Both the position numbers and the translations under genes were made by a program. From Rhodococcus sp. SBT000017 (GTDB lineage Bacteria; Actinomycetota; Actinomycetes; Mycobacteriales; Mycobacteriaceae), in NCBI RefSeq assembly GCF_003688915.1, contig NZ_REFU01000002.1:620001-684000 (forward strand): a stretch of DNA of 64,000 nucleotides. Reading direction: 5' to 3'. Shown piece by piece: positions 25,744 through 35,575 of the stretch (its first letter is position 1; every line of letters starts with the position of its first letter). Below the pieces are notes generated by a model. The model had not been told where the DNA came from. It saw nothing but the letters and a program-made list of their open reading frames with translations, and did not search any database.

Positions 25744-26115
25744 GTGTCGATCACATACACCGGCGGCACGACCGGAAAGCCGAAGGGAGCCATCGGAGGC
25801 TTCGGCAATGTTCACGATGACGCAGATTCAACTCTCCGGAGTGAGAATGGCCGGGTTCCCCAAATTCTCGATGTGCACCCCGCTGTCGCATGCTGGGGCC
25901 GCGTTCTTCGTGCCGACCCTGACGAAAGGCGGCCCGATGATGGTGCTGCCGAAGTTTTATCCGCCGAGGTGCTGCGCACCATCGACGCAAAAAAGATCAC
26001 CGTGGCGATGCCATCGATGCTGTACGCCTCGATGGACCCCTCCCAACTCGGACACGCGCGGCCTGTCGACGATCGTGGCCGTCTCACGAGCTCATGTGTG
26101 TCCGGTCGACGGTTC
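25744..26115 (+). pseudogene. Acyl-CoA synthetase (AMP-binding) fragment
   Basis: The AMP-binding motif YTGGTTGKPKGA starts the fragment. TPLSHAGAAFFVPTLTKGG and then LRTIDAKKITVAMPSMLYAS follow in two different frames, and both ends are missing. It is a frameshifted piece of a fatty-acid--CoA ligase, trapped between the TetR gene and the hydrolase gene. It shows that the oxidative cluster once included, or was assembled next to, an acyl-activating enzyme. Confidence 0.75.
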
Positions 26116-27037
26116 AAAAGCCATCGCCTACCGTGGCTGCGTCCAATCGGGCCGCTGCTTCGTTGAAATAGTTTGGTGCCTCCATGTTGATCATGTGACC
26201 GATCTGTGGCAACGCCACGAACTCATGCAACCGGCGGCGCTGCTGCAGTCGGTCGGCGAGATCAATGGAATGAACCGCGGGTGTCAACTTGTCGGCCGAG
26301 CCCACGATCACGGTCGTCGGAACCGTAAGTGAGTCGATTCCTTTGCTCACATCGATGGTGGCCAGGACCCTGCCCCACATTCCCCGAACCGCAGGGGGGC
26401 ACCGCAGTACTATGTCGGAACACTCAGCCACAACGTCTGCTGGCGCGTGTGGACCCATCGTCCCGTATTTCACCAACCGTCGGTTGAAGCGAGTGTCAAG
26501 CATCTCCGGTCCCGCGGTGGCGAGCCCGGCTGCGAATGCCCGCTCCAGTGAGGCGCGGAATCGACGTGGCGACCCAATTAGCGTCGATTTACTCACCAAC
26601 TGCGAGGGGCCGGTACTCGCCAAGACGGCACCACGGGATAAGACGGGCACCGACTCCGGGTGCTCGGCAGCCCAACCCATGATGGACATCCCGCCCATAC
26701 TATGACCGGTCACCAATGCCTTACGATTAGACGTGACGACAGCGCGCAAGACAGCCTCGAGATCGTCGCCGAGCACCGACGAAGAGAAGGGCGCGCGACC
26801 CCGGTCGCTCCAGCCATGCCCTCGTTGGTCATACACCACCACACGGTGTGTGGTGGCGAAGTGCTCGATCTGAGGTCTCCAGAACCGACCTTGGCAAGCC
26901 CACCCGTGGCTGAACACCAGCAGCGGCGCATCATCACCGAGCCCGTACTCCTCGACAAACAGCCTCGTGCCGTCACTGGAGAGAACCTCCCGCGACCGCC
27001 GCGACAATAGGCCAGCTTTCGAGGAGTCAGAGGTCAT
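26114..27037 (-). CDS. Alpha/beta-hydrolase
   Basis: A 307-residue hydrolase. The nucleophile elbow is TGHSMGG (serine at about residue 112), the oxyanion-hole region is VFSHGWACQG, and the catalytic histidine is in PQIGHMINMEAP near the C-terminus. It may open an ester or lactone, which fits a Baeyer-Villiger-type monooxygenase in the same operon. Its start overlaps the reductase stop by 11 bp. Confidence 0.85.
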   Translation of the reverse strand: MTSDSSKAGLLSRRSREVLSSDGTRLFVEEYGLGDDAPLLVFSHGWACQGRFWRPQIEHFATTHRVVVYDQRGHGWSDRGRAPFSSSVLGDDLEAVLRAVVTSNRKALVTGHSMGGMSIMGWAAEHPESVPVLSRGAVLASTGPSQLVSKSTLIGSPRRFRASLERAFAAGLATAGPEMLDTRFNRRLVKYGTMGPHAPADVVAECSDIVLRCPPAVRGMWGRVLATIDVSKGIDSLTVPTTVIVGSADKLTPAVHSIDLADRLQQRRRLHEFVALPQIGHMINMEAPNYFNEAAARLDAATVGDGF

Positions 27038-28097
27038 CGAAACTCACCGTCACAGCGTCGGTGAGCGGAAGTGCCTGGCACGCGAGTCGCTCGCCGTCCT
27101 CAATGTCGTCGTCTACGAGGATGTTGTTCTGCACCATCTCGACATCGCCATCGATGAGCTTGCACACACACGCGCTGCATGCGCCCTCTCGGCACGAGTA
27201 CGGTGCATTGTGCCCTCGCGAGAGCAGCACATCGAGCAGAGGCGTGTTACGTGGCCACTCCGTGGTGATGCACTCTCCGTTCAGGTAAACCGTGGCCGTA
27301 GCTACACCCTCGTCGTCACTGAGTCGACGCAGTGTTGCGGTGTCGAACGGGTCACCCGTCAGCGACTGGAATACCTCTCGATGTACATCCGAATGATCCA
27401 CTCCGCATGCGGCGGCAGAGCTTTCCACAAGATCCATGAAAGGGGAAGGCCCGCAGGTGAAAATTGCCGATCCCTTGTGTTCACGAATAATCTTTTCTAC
27501 AGCCTCTGATGTGGGAATCCCGTTCTCCGACTCAAGCCAGTCAACCAAAGTGAACCGCTCGGCGAATTCAGATCTAATCTGCTCAAGCCGGCACTTGTAC
27601 ATGATCGAATCGGAGTCACGGTTTGCGTAGAACAGGACAACTTCCCCACTGCCCGACACCAGAGCCGACTGCACCAGCGACAGAACCGGAGTGATGCCGC
27701 TTCCGCCAGCGAAGAAGAGCAAGTCGACGTCGAGGCTCTTAGCGGTAAACTTTCCCGATGGCGTGAGGACGGTCACCTCCATGCCGATGGAAACGTTGTC
27801 ACACAACCAGTTCGACGCATACCCCCCAGCGGTGCGCTTCACCCCGATCTCGAGGCGGAAGTCATCGACATGAGGCGAACTGCTCAGCGAGTAGCATCGT
27901 GCGACGTGGCCCGTCTGGTCGGACGGGATCTTCAACGTAATGAACTGCCCGGGTAGATGCTTGAAATCGTCGACGATCTCGTCAGGCACTTCGAAGGCGA
28001 TGCTCACGGAGTCCTTGGTCTCCTGCACGACCTCCGACACGGTCAGCGTTCGCGATCGCGCGGTGGTGCCCGGCCGATTCTCCTGTTCGAGGGTCAT
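27027..28097 (-). CDS. Ferredoxin reductase with C-terminal 2Fe-2S domain (KshB/PaaE type)
   Basis: A 356-residue three-domain electron-transfer protein. The FAD domain (about 15-110) has RCYSLSSSP; the NAD domain (about 115-230) has FAGGSGITPVLS and FTCGPSPFM; the plant-type ferredoxin domain (about 265-356) has CREGACSACVC plus a distal cysteine. Proteins of this layout feed electrons to Rieske or diiron oxygenases, such as the reductase of 3-ketosteroid 9-alpha-hydroxylase. Here the AurF-like protein upstream in the operon is the likely partner. Confidence 0.88.
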   Translation of the reverse strand: MTLEQENRPGTTARSRTLTVSEVVQETKDSVSIAFEVPDEIVDDFKHLPGQFITLKIPSDQTGHVARCYSLSSSPHVDDFRLEIGVKRTAGGYASNWLCDNVSIGMEVTVLTPSGKFTAKSLDVDLLFFAGGSGITPVLSLVQSALVSGSGEVVLFYANRDSDSIMYKCRLEQIRSEFAERFTLVDWLESENGIPTSEAVEKIIREHKGSAIFTCGPSPFMDLVESSAAACGVDHSDVHREVFQSLTGDPFDTATLRRLSDDEGVATATVYLNGECITTEWPRNTPLLDVLLSRGHNAPYSCREGACSACVCKLIDGDVEMVQNNILVDDDIEDGERLACQALPLTDAVTVSFDDL

Positions 28098-28963
28098 TTG
28101 ATGATCCCCCGCTTACGAGCCAAGGCGTAGCCCGCGCGTGTGACAGGCGCAGAGATGTCCTGGTAGCGCGGACCGACAACGCGTGCGACAAAGTCGAAGC
28201 CACGTGCGTCTGCGCCGATCAGCACTCGGGGCTTCTTCTTGTCCATTCCCTTGAGGATGGCGCACGCAGCTTTCTCCGGAGTGGTCCTGGCGATGTTGTT
28301 GAACATCGAGGCAATGGTGGCGGTATCTGCCCCCATATCGGATACACCACGAGCGTTGTTGACGATATTAGTCTTGACGCCGCCGGGGTGAACGCATGTC
28401 ACCGTGACCGGATGCCGACTGATTTTCATCTCTTGCCGAAGCGCTTCGGTGAAGCCACGCACACCGAACTTCGCGGCGTTGTAAGCGCTTTGACTGGGGA
28501 TCCCGACCAGACCGAAGACGCTGGAGGTGTTTACCAGATGACCATCACCAGAGGCGATCAGATAAGGCAGGAACGCCTTGGTCCCGTTGACGACACCACC
28601 GAAGTTGATGCCCATCAGCCAGTCGAAATCCTCCCAGGACATGTCGACAACGTCGGCGCCGAGGGCGACGCCGGCATTGTTGAACACCATGTTGACGCGC
28701 CCGAAAGACGACTGCACGCTCTCTGCGTAAACCTGGAACGCAGCACGATCTGCCACGTCCAACACCGCGGTCTCCACGGTCGCACGATGCGCGGTACGGC
28801 ACATGTCCGCCGTCTCCTCGAGATGCACTTCGTCGACGTCGGACAAGGCAAGGCTGGCCCCGCGTTCGGCCAGTTGGAGGGCAAGGGACCGACCGATCCC
28901 TGAGGCGGCTCCCGTGACGACTGCGACCTGGGTCGCGTAATTGCCTGCTGTCGAACTACTCAC
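28094..28963 (-). CDS. Short-chain dehydrogenase/reductase
   Basis: A 289-residue classical SDR. The cofactor site is VTGAASGIG, NNAG is present, and the catalytic Ser/Tyr/Lys appear in NTSSVFGLVGIPSQSAYNAAK. The C-terminal extension (about residues 240-289) is basic. It probably oxidises an alcohol to the ketone used by the monooxygenase encoded upstream. A GTG start is used; its stop overlaps the reductase ATG (ATGA). Confidence 0.88.
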   Translation of the reverse strand: MSSSTAGNYATQVAVVTGAASGIGRSLALQLAERGASLALSDVDEVHLEETADMCRTAHRATVETAVLDVADRAAFQVYAESVQSSFGRVNMVFNNAGVALGADVVDMSWEDFDWLMGINFGGVVNGTKAFLPYLIASGDGHLVNTSSVFGLVGIPSQSAYNAAKFGVRGFTEALRQEMKISRHPVTVTCVHPGGVKTNIVNNARGVSDMGADTATIASMFNNIARTTPEKAACAILKGMDKKKPRVLIGADARGFDFVARVVGPRYQDISAPVTRAGYALARKRGIIK

Positions 28964-29002
28964 TGTCGGATACTCACTTCTCGATGACCTACGGTTGGAT
29001 TG

Positions 29003-30517
29003 TCAGGCGATCTCGTACTCGGCGGGCTCGAAGTCTTTCGTCGCTCGCCAGTACTGCCAGGTGAACCCGGGCCACACCGTACGGTTGACACCTTGCGAGT
29101 CCAGATACCAACTCGTACATCCGCCGTTGGTCCACACGCCCTTGGCGAGCTTGTGTTGGATGCTCTTGTTGAAGTGTTCTTGAACCTCGGCCCGCACATC
29201 AACACGCTCCGCACCTCGACTGTCGACGGCGTCGATGGCCTTCATGATGTACTTGATCTGCTGCTCGATCATGAACACGACAGAGTTGTGCCCAAGACCC
29301 GTGTTAGGTCCGAGCAGGAAGAACAGGTTCGGGAAGCCCTCGGTGGTGATGCCGAGGTGGGTATTGATGCCCGTCCGGTGCCAGTGCGACGGCAAGTCCT
29401 CGCCCCGAGCGCCCTTGAGCGCGAGTTGATCGAACCCGTCCGTGACATGGAACCCTGTGGCGTAAATGATCACATCCACAGGGTGTGACACGCCGTCAGG
29501 GGTGACGATCGAATCGGCAGTGATCTTTTCGATCCGATCGCTGATCACTGTCGTGTTGGGGGCGGCGAGCGCAGGGTAGTAGTCGTTCGATCCCAGGATG
29601 CGCTTGCATCCGATGCGGTAGGACGGCATCAGCTTCCGGCGTAGCTCGGGGTCGGTGATAGAACGCTCGATGTTCCATTTCGCCACCTTTTCGATTGGTC
29701 GCATAAGGTTGGAGTGGCCGTTGAGCCCGAAGGCCAGGCTCTCTGCGCCCCAGTAGACCGACCACCGAGCGAGGCGGCGAGTAATGGGGATCTTGCTGAG
29801 CAGCGTCCGAAGTACCGGCGGCACCGCGAAGTTCTTGCGTGGAAGTACCCAAGCCGGGGTTCGCTGGAAGACCGTGAGTGTGCCGGCGTCCTTCTGCACG
29901 AACGGCACGAACTGAATCGCGCTGGCACCGGTGCCAATGACGGCCACCCGCTTGCCCTGGAGATCCACCGTGTGGTCCCACTGTGCCGAATGGAACGCCT
30001 GACCGGCGAACTCGTCGATTCCGGGGATATTCGGAAAATTCGGGATGTGCAGAGCGCCGACACCGGACACGATGTACTGCGCGACGTACTCCCGGCCCGA
30101 CTCGGTACGCAGGTGCCACCGAGATTCGGACTCGCTCCAGTATCCGGAGACCAACTTCTGCCCGAAGTGGATCTTCTGAGTGACACCACGCTTGTTGGAG
30201 ATATCTTTCAGGTACTGCTCGATTTCGGGCTGCGAGGACCACACCTTCGACCAGCTACCGCGACTCTCGAACGAGTAGGAGTACATCAGTGACGGTACGT
30301 CGCACGCGCATCCCGGATAGGTGTTGTCGCGCCACGTCCCACCGACGGAGTCGGCCTTTTCTAGAACGATGAAATCACTGTACCCGCGTCGGCGGAGCTG
30401 GACGGCCATACCGAGGCCAGAGAAGCCGCTGCCGATGATGAGAACTTTGGTAGTGATGGGCTCGGTTATTCCCGGGTCTGTCGCCGTGGCGGCGGACTTG
30501 GCGTTGGAGGACGGCAT
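29003..30517 (-). CDS. Flavin-binding (Baeyer-Villiger-type) monooxygenase
   Basis: A 504-residue FAD/NADPH monooxygenase. GSGFSGLGMAVQLRRRG is the FAD-binding site, followed by GTWRDNTYPGCACDVPS and a second Rossmann motif, VIGTGASAIQF. ATGFHVTD lies near the C-terminus. The family includes BVMOs and EthA/MymA-like enzymes that insert oxygen into ketones. The ATG has GGAGA upstream. It is set in an operon with an SDR and a hydrolase, suggesting alcohol to ketone to ester/lactone to acid. Confidence 0.88.
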   Translation of the reverse strand: MPSSNAKSAATATDPGITEPITTKVLIIGSGFSGLGMAVQLRRRGYSDFIVLEKADSVGGTWRDNTYPGCACDVPSLMYSYSFESRGSWSKVWSSQPEIEQYLKDISNKRGVTQKIHFGQKLVSGYWSESESRWHLRTESGREYVAQYIVSGVGALHIPNFPNIPGIDEFAGQAFHSAQWDHTVDLQGKRVAVIGTGASAIQFVPFVQKDAGTLTVFQRTPAWVLPRKNFAVPPVLRTLLSKIPITRRLARWSVYWGAESLAFGLNGHSNLMRPIEKVAKWNIERSITDPELRRKLMPSYRIGCKRILGSNDYYPALAAPNTTVISDRIEKITADSIVTPDGVSHPVDVIIYATGFHVTDGFDQLALKGARGEDLPSHWHRTGINTHLGITTEGFPNLFFLLGPNTGLGHNSVVFMIEQQIKYIMKAIDAVDSRGAERVDVRAEVQEHFNKSIQHKLAKGVWTNGGCTSWYLDSQGVNRTVWPGFTWQYWRATKDFEPAEYEIA

Positions 30518-30675
30518 TGTGAAAATCTCCTGATCGAATGCAGAAAACGGACCCGCACGGCGCGCCGTGACGCGTGGCAGGTGTGGGAATGTCATCCGCC
30601 CAAGCCCACGAACCGAGGAATCCGGTCGTGGGGTCGAGGAATGGGCTGTGGGACGCGCGGACCGGGCCGGGCGTG

Positions 30676-31644
30676 TTAGCGCAGATCGTCGGGCAGGCTG
30701 CGCGTTGCGCGCCACATCGCCATCGTGAACTTCCCCTCCATCATTCCGGCCTCGTGGAAGAATCGGATCATCGGCTCGGACATGAACTGCAAGTTGACGC
30801 GATAGTTCGGGCTCGTCTGCTGCGCCCACAGGCCGCGCAGACGGCTGATTCCGACATCGGGATATACCTTCGGATTGATGAGCAACGGGTATGCAAAGTT
30901 CGCAATGGCCGCCAACGTGCCTCTATGCCAGGCGCGCGAGATGCGTCCGCGACGCTGCATCCCTTCCACCATTTCCAGCCGCGCGAACGTGATGTGACGG
31001 GCCTCTTCGAGAACGTGGATCTTCATGAGCTGGCGCAGCTGCGGCTGCATTTTCGGGTCATTCATCGCCTCGCGCTGAGCGCGGTCGAGGATCTCCTCGA
31101 TGAGCAGAGTCGCGCCGGACACGGACGGGCCGAGAGGCACAAAGTGCAAGATCTTCGCGATGCTCAAGAACCCCTTCGGCAACTTGTACGGTGCCAGGCC
31201 CGTCTTGTTGATCAGTCGGGCGAACATCGTCGAGTGACGTGCCTCGTCGCCGATCTCGTTAAGGGCGTAGAGGGACCTTTGATCTGTCAGGGCGCCTTTG
31301 GCGGATGTTCGGAGCAGCGCCGAGCTGAGCAGATTCTCCGCGTAGATACCGAAGCTGAGGATGCTGACGATTTCGTGGCGCCCGAGTTCCGCCTTTTGCT
31401 CGTCGCTCATTCTCTCCCACAGCTTGGTGCCGTAGAGCGAGACCCGATGCTCTGGCAGGTAGTACTTTCCTTCCTCCCAGGGTGAGTCCCAATCGATGTC
31501 GATCTCCGCGTCATAGAATTTTTCGGCCGCCGCCCGCAGCAGTCGGCCGGCAGATCTCTGCATGTCGACGGGCTTGCGGGCGCTGACACGCGCAGCGCCT
31601 TCCGTTGAGACGTCGGGCTTGGTCTCCACATTTTGAACGGTCAT
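30676..31644 (-). CDS. AurF-like diiron oxygenase
   Basis: A 322-residue helical protein of the AurF/DUF diiron group. Candidate iron ligands are in RHEIVSILSFGIYAEN, EIGDEARHSTMF, LIEEILDRAQRE and HVLEEARHITFAR, giving the repeated E...ExxH pattern of ferritin-like oxygenases. AurF itself oxidises arylamines; actinobacterial relatives are often linked to lipid or steroid metabolism. It is the first gene of the leftward operon and probably receives electrons from the Fe-S flavoreductase two genes on. Confidence 0.82.
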   Translation of the reverse strand: MTVQNVETKPDVSTEGAARVSARKPVDMQRSAGRLLRAAAEKFYDAEIDIDWDSPWEEGKYYLPEHRVSLYGTKLWERMSDEQKAELGRHEIVSILSFGIYAENLLSSALLRTSAKGALTDQRSLYALNEIGDEARHSTMFARLINKTGLAPYKLPKGFLSIAKILHFVPLGPSVSGATLLIEEILDRAQREAMNDPKMQPQLRQLMKIHVLEEARHITFARLEMVEGMQRRGRISRAWHRGTLAAIANFAYPLLINPKVYPDVGISRLRGLWAQQTSPNYRVNLQFMSEPMIRFFHEAGMMEGKFTMAMWRATRSLPDDLR

Positions 31645-31689
31645 GTGACACCTCCGTTGCGTTCCGGGCCGAGCTGAGTCTCGACTTCA

Positions 31690-31726
31690 TACCCGTACTC
31701 CGGGTACCAGATACTGATAGTGTCTG
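31690..31726. promoter_or_regulatory. Operator candidates between divergent oxidative genes
   Basis: TACCC-GTACTCC-GGGTA (31,690-31,706) is a perfect 5-bp-arm palindrome, and CAGATAC-TGATA-GTGTCTG (31,708-31,726) has one mismatch. They lie between the diiron oxygenase and the divergent DUF4873 gene, where the control site of the operon is expected. Confidence 0.45.
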
Positions 31727-31776
31727 CGCCAATGCGTTCTTTTGTCAATGTTTGATGTGAAGAAAGTGAGCCTTGC

Positions 31777-32118
31777 GTGTCTGACGACCACGATCTCGAC
31801 TACTCCGGCGAGGGCACCTTGGTGTGCCGTGGCAAGGAGATTGCTGTCGGGGTGAAGATCAAAGGCTATTTCCAGCCCCTCAACGGCTTATACACCTGGT
31901 ACGGAAGGATCGACAAGAATGATGCGCTCCACGCCGCCCTCTCGGGAAGGCGCACGGTTGCCGTCTTTGCGACACCAGAGGGACGCGCCGAGTGCGTCGT
32001 GGGCGACCCTGATTTCTGGGACCGCTATCGCATCTCGGGCACGAGCAGACCGCCGTACCACATCCCCACCACGCTCGAGGAAGTTGAGTCGATAGCAGAG
32101 AGTGAACATCAGGGTTGA
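31777..32118 (+). CDS. DUF4873-domain protein
   Basis: A 113-residue protein matching my recollection of DUF4873: YSGEGTLVCRGKEIAVGVKI, then YTWYGRIDKNDAL and ARCEVGDPDFWDRYRI-like (here AECVVGDPDFWDRYRI). The domain also occurs fused to flavin monooxygenases. It is probably an accessory to the divergent monooxygenase operon. The GTG start is supported by the break in coding signal upstream. No catalytic role is evident. Confidence 0.75.
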   Translation: MSDDHDLDYSGEGTLVCRGKEIAVGVKIKGYFQPLNGLYTWYGRIDKNDALHAALSGRRTVAVFATPEGRAECVVGDPDFWDRYRISGTSRPPYHIPTTLEEVESIAESEHQG

Positions 32119-32239
32119 CCGACCCGCTTTGCGCCCTGGGTCGTTCCCCAGCATCCAGTCCGATAGCGCCCAGGCGGGTGAAGCAACGCCACCAGACGGC
32201 GCGCCGTGTCAGTGAACCGTCCCGGGTTTCTTGCCGCTC

Positions 32240-32565
32240 CTACGCTTGCAACATCTCCGGGCGGAGAGCCGATTCTTGACTGTGGTAGGCCTTCTCGAAT
32301 TCGTCTGGTGTGAGGTAGTCGAGGGTGCTGTGGGAGGCGGCGTTGGTTGAACCAGTCGACCCATCCCATCGTGGCGAACTCGACATCGTCGATGGTCTTT
32401 AGCGGGCCGTTCAGGAACGGGCCTCTCTTCGATACTCCCTCGGTCTTGAACAACCCAATTGTGCTCTCGGCCAACGCATTGTCTTACACATCCCCGACGC
32501 TGCCGATCGGTGCCGCAATCCCCTCGAGCGCAAGCGTTCCCGCGAACGCGATCGACGTGTACTGA
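32240..32565 (-). pseudogene. IS3-family OrfB fragment (outer, older copy, C-terminal part)
   Basis: YTSIAFAGTLALEGIAAPIG, then a nonsense TAA in what should be DVYDNALAES, then STIGLFKTEG and, in another frame, DYLTPDEFEKAYHSQ. It is the downstream part of an IS3 transposase whose upstream part lies at 35,951, on the far side of the IS30 element. Confidence 0.75.
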
Positions 32566-33638
32566 CCAGGTTCAACCGGTCGACGCAACACCTCAAGGGA
32601 TGGAGGGTGTTTCGATGGGACGACCACCAGAATGGGCGGCGACGTTGACTGGGCGGGCGGTGATGAAATCTCCGGGTCGTCCGCCGGTACGCCGAGATCT
32701 CGAACGCGAGTTCTGGGCGCAGATCGCGTTGGGGTTGACCAGTGAAGACGCGGCACCGCTTGCGGCGTGTCGGGGCCGGTGGGTTCACGGTGGTTCCGTC
32801 ACGCTGGAGGTATGCCGCCGATTGACTTGGCCCCGCCCACGGGGAGGTATCTGACCTTCACGAACGTGAGGAGATTGCCCTGCTTCGCGCGAACGGTATG
32901 AGCATGCGAGATATCGCAGACCAGATCGGGGCGATCACCGTCGACGATCTCGCGAGAACTCCGCCGCAACGCTGCCACCCGCGGCGGCAAGGTCGAGTAC
33001 CGCACATCAGTGGCGCAATGGAAGCCGATCTTGCGGCAAGGCGACCCAAGGTAGCCAAACTCGTTGAACACGAACCTCTTCGAGAGTACGTACAGGAAGT
33101 GCTCTCGGGCGTGATCCGCGACGAAAACGGTGAGGTTGTCGGCCCGTTCGCATCGTGGAAGGGACGCAACAAGGCACGGAGAGCGGACCGACGATGGGCC
33201 AGCGCATGAGCCCGGCACAGGTCGCCAACCGCCTGCCGATCGACTTCCCGGACGACGAGTCGATGCGCATTTCCCACGAAGCGATCTACCAATCCCTCTG
33301 CATCGAAGGACGTGGAGCGCAGGATAGAGAGTTGGTGGCGTGCCTGCGCACCGGACGAGCATTGCGCGAGCCGAGGGCGCGAGCGAAGAAGCTCCGCACC
33401 GGATTCATCACCGATGACGTCACCATCGGCTCGCGGCCAGACGAAGTCGCTGATCGCAAAACGCCAGGGCATTGGGAAGGAGGTCTGATCATCGGGCTGG
33501 GCAGGTCCACAGTGGGTACGCTTGTCGAACGCACCAGCAGATTCACCACGTTGCTGCATCTGCCACGTAAGGATGGGTACGGGGATGCGCCCCCGGTGAA
33601 GAACAGGCCGGCGTTGTCCGGTTACGGATCGGAGTCGG

Positions 33639-35575
33639 TGACGTGTAAAGGTTCAACACATCTTTGACGGAACGTCATCGGCACATATCTGACGCTTCAC
33701 CAGCTTTGGTGATCGTTGGGTGTGCCTTCCCCTCAGCCCCTCGAATCCGATGCCAACATCGCCGAACGACTCACTGTCCAGGTCCGCTTTCCGAGCAATT
33801 ACCGAGGTCAACGACGGCTCACCGGTCAGCGACGTCGCCGAGCGATTCGGCGTCTCCAGACAGACCGTCACAGCGTGGCGCAAGCGATACGAAAACTCGG
33901 GTATCGACGGACTTGTCGACTCGTCGAGACGACCGCATGCGAGCCCGAACCGTATCCAGCCCGACATCGAAGCCCTCATCTGCGAGATGCGACGACATCA
34001 CCGGCGGTGGGGCGCACGCCGCATCTGCTTCGAGCTAAGCAAAGAAATCGGAGACCGAACCCCATCTCGCGCGACCGTCCACCGAACGCTCGTCCGCAAC
34101 GGCTTGGTCAATCATCAAGAGCAACAACATAAACGAGTCTACAAACGTTGGCAGCGCGAAGCGCCGATGCACCTATGGCAGCTCGACCTCGTCGGCGGAA
34201 TGTTCCTCGTCGGCGGACGCGAGTGCAAAATGCTGACCGGAATCGACGACCACTCACGATTCATCGTGACCGCAACCGTCCTCGAGCACCCCTCCGGGAA
34301 CGCAGTATGTGAAGCATTCATCGCTGCCATCCACAAGTGGGGTTCGCCGTTCGAGGTACTCACCGACAACGGGAAACAATTCACCGGTAAACACACTCGG
34401 CCGCTGCCGGCCGAAGTGCTGTTCGAGCGAACATGCCGAGAATTCGGGATCACCGCACGACTGACCCGACGCCATTCACCCACCACAACTGGCAAGATCG
34501 AACGATTCCACAGAACCCTTCGTCGTGAATTCCTCGATGAGGCAGGCGCATTCGCCGACATCGCTGCTGCCCAAGCCGCCCTCGACGAATGGGTGCACGC
34601 CTACAACACCCTGCGGCCCCACCAGAGTCTGGACATGGCAACACCCGCGAGTTTGTTCCGTGCGCGAGCCCACCACGAGCATCACGACGGAACAACCGAC
34701 AACGGCCAGTCCGATTCGTCATCAACTCTCACCGCTGCAAGCTCCAGCCTGACAACGGTGGGCCGTGAAAGAAGCAGCAGTGCAATCGAGCTCGACACCC
34801 AGGTACCACCGAGCGGCGTGACCAATGTCGCTGGAGCGCAACAATTGTGGATCGGAAGCAACCACGCCGGACGGACCGTCACCCTGTGGATCGACCTGGT
34901 CAGCATTCATGTCATCCTCGACGACACCGTGATCAAGACAGTGCGCTCGCGACTGACCCACACCGACCTCGAACGCCTCGCCATGCGCGGCACACGCCAG
35001 GGCCGACCATCTCCGGCAACAGCGGCAGTAGACACCGCAGTCCTGCCCACCAAACCGAGACCGATCGAGGTCGACCGAACCGCAGGACGAGACGGAACCG
35101 TCATCCTCGCCGGTCACCGACTTCACCTCGGAGCCGACAGAGCGGGAACACGAGTGACGCTGCGAATCGCCTCAGGGCTGATCCACGCCAGTGTCGACAA
35201 CGTCCTGCTCGCGACACTGCCGAACCCGCTCGATGCCAGCCAGCTCGCGGGTCTGACCGGCGCACGGGAAGCTACGGGAACGTTGCCCGCGCCGCCGCCG
35301 GCCGGACCGCAGACCGTACAGCGACGCGTCCCGAAAGACGGCCGGGTCATGGTGACCGGTCAGCTGCTCAAGGTCGGCCGTACCCATGCCGGAACCATCG
35401 TGACTGTCGTGGTCGAAGACAACTACTTTCGGGTCCTCGACGGAACCACCGAGCTCGGCGTCTACGCGCGAACCTCAACCAAACCCATTCGGAACTTCAA
35501 CGCCCACCGCCCCAGAAGCGGGTAACGATGTGTCGATGACAATCGGTCAAAGATGTCCTGGGCCCATACATGTCA
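33639..35575 (+). mobile_element. IS481-family insertion sequence
   Basis: About 1.94 kb with long imperfect terminal repeats: TGAC-G/A-TGTA and ACATCTTTGAC, then GTCATCG and CACAT in both ends. It is flanked by GTCGG on each side (33,634-33,638 and 35,576-35,580). It is inserted in the IS30 transposase gene and is the youngest layer of the IS nest. Confidence 0.85.
33720..35525 (+). CDS. IS481-family transposase with C-terminal repeat extension
   Basis: A 601-residue transposase. An N-terminal HTH (SDVAERFGVSRQTVTAWRKR, about residues 36-56) precedes a DDE integrase core (WQLDLVGGMF, LTDNGKQFTG, TTTGKIERFHRTLRREF, about 150-310). From about residue 375 comes an extension of about 225 residues with three similar beta-rich units (IGSNHAGRTVTLWID, LGADRAGTRVTLRIA, VGRTHAGTIVTVVVE). 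The reading frame is intact and the ends are well matched, so the element could still move. The extension may help bind DNA or the terminal repeats. Confidence 0.88.
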   Translation: MCLPLSPSNPMPTSPNDSLSRSAFRAITEVNDGSPVSDVAERFGVSRQTVTAWRKRYENSGIDGLVDSSRRPHASPNRIQPDIEALICEMRRHHRRWGARRICFELSKEIGDRTPSRATVHRTLVRNGLVNHQEQQHKRVYKRWQREAPMHLWQLDLVGGMFLVGGRECKMLTGIDDHSRFIVTATVLEHPSGNAVCEAFIAAIHKWGSPFEVLTDNGKQFTGKHTRPLPAEVLFERTCREFGITARLTRRHSPTTTGKIERFHRTLRREFLDEAGAFADIAAAQAALDEWVHAYNTLRPHQSLDMATPASLFRARAHHEHHDGTTDNGQSDSSSTLTAASSSLTTVGRERSSSAIELDTQVPPSGVTNVAGAQQLWIGSNHAGRTVTLWIDLVSIHVILDDTVIKTVRSRLTHTDLERLAMRGTRQGRPSPATAAVDTAVLPTKPRPIEVDRTAGRDGTVILAGHRLHLGADRAGTRVTLRIASGLIHASVDNVLLATLPNPLDASQLAGLTGAREATGTLPAPPPAGPQTVQRRVPKDGRVMVTGQLLKVGRTHAGTIVTVVVEDNYFRVLDGTTELGVYARTSTKPIRNFNAHRPRSG

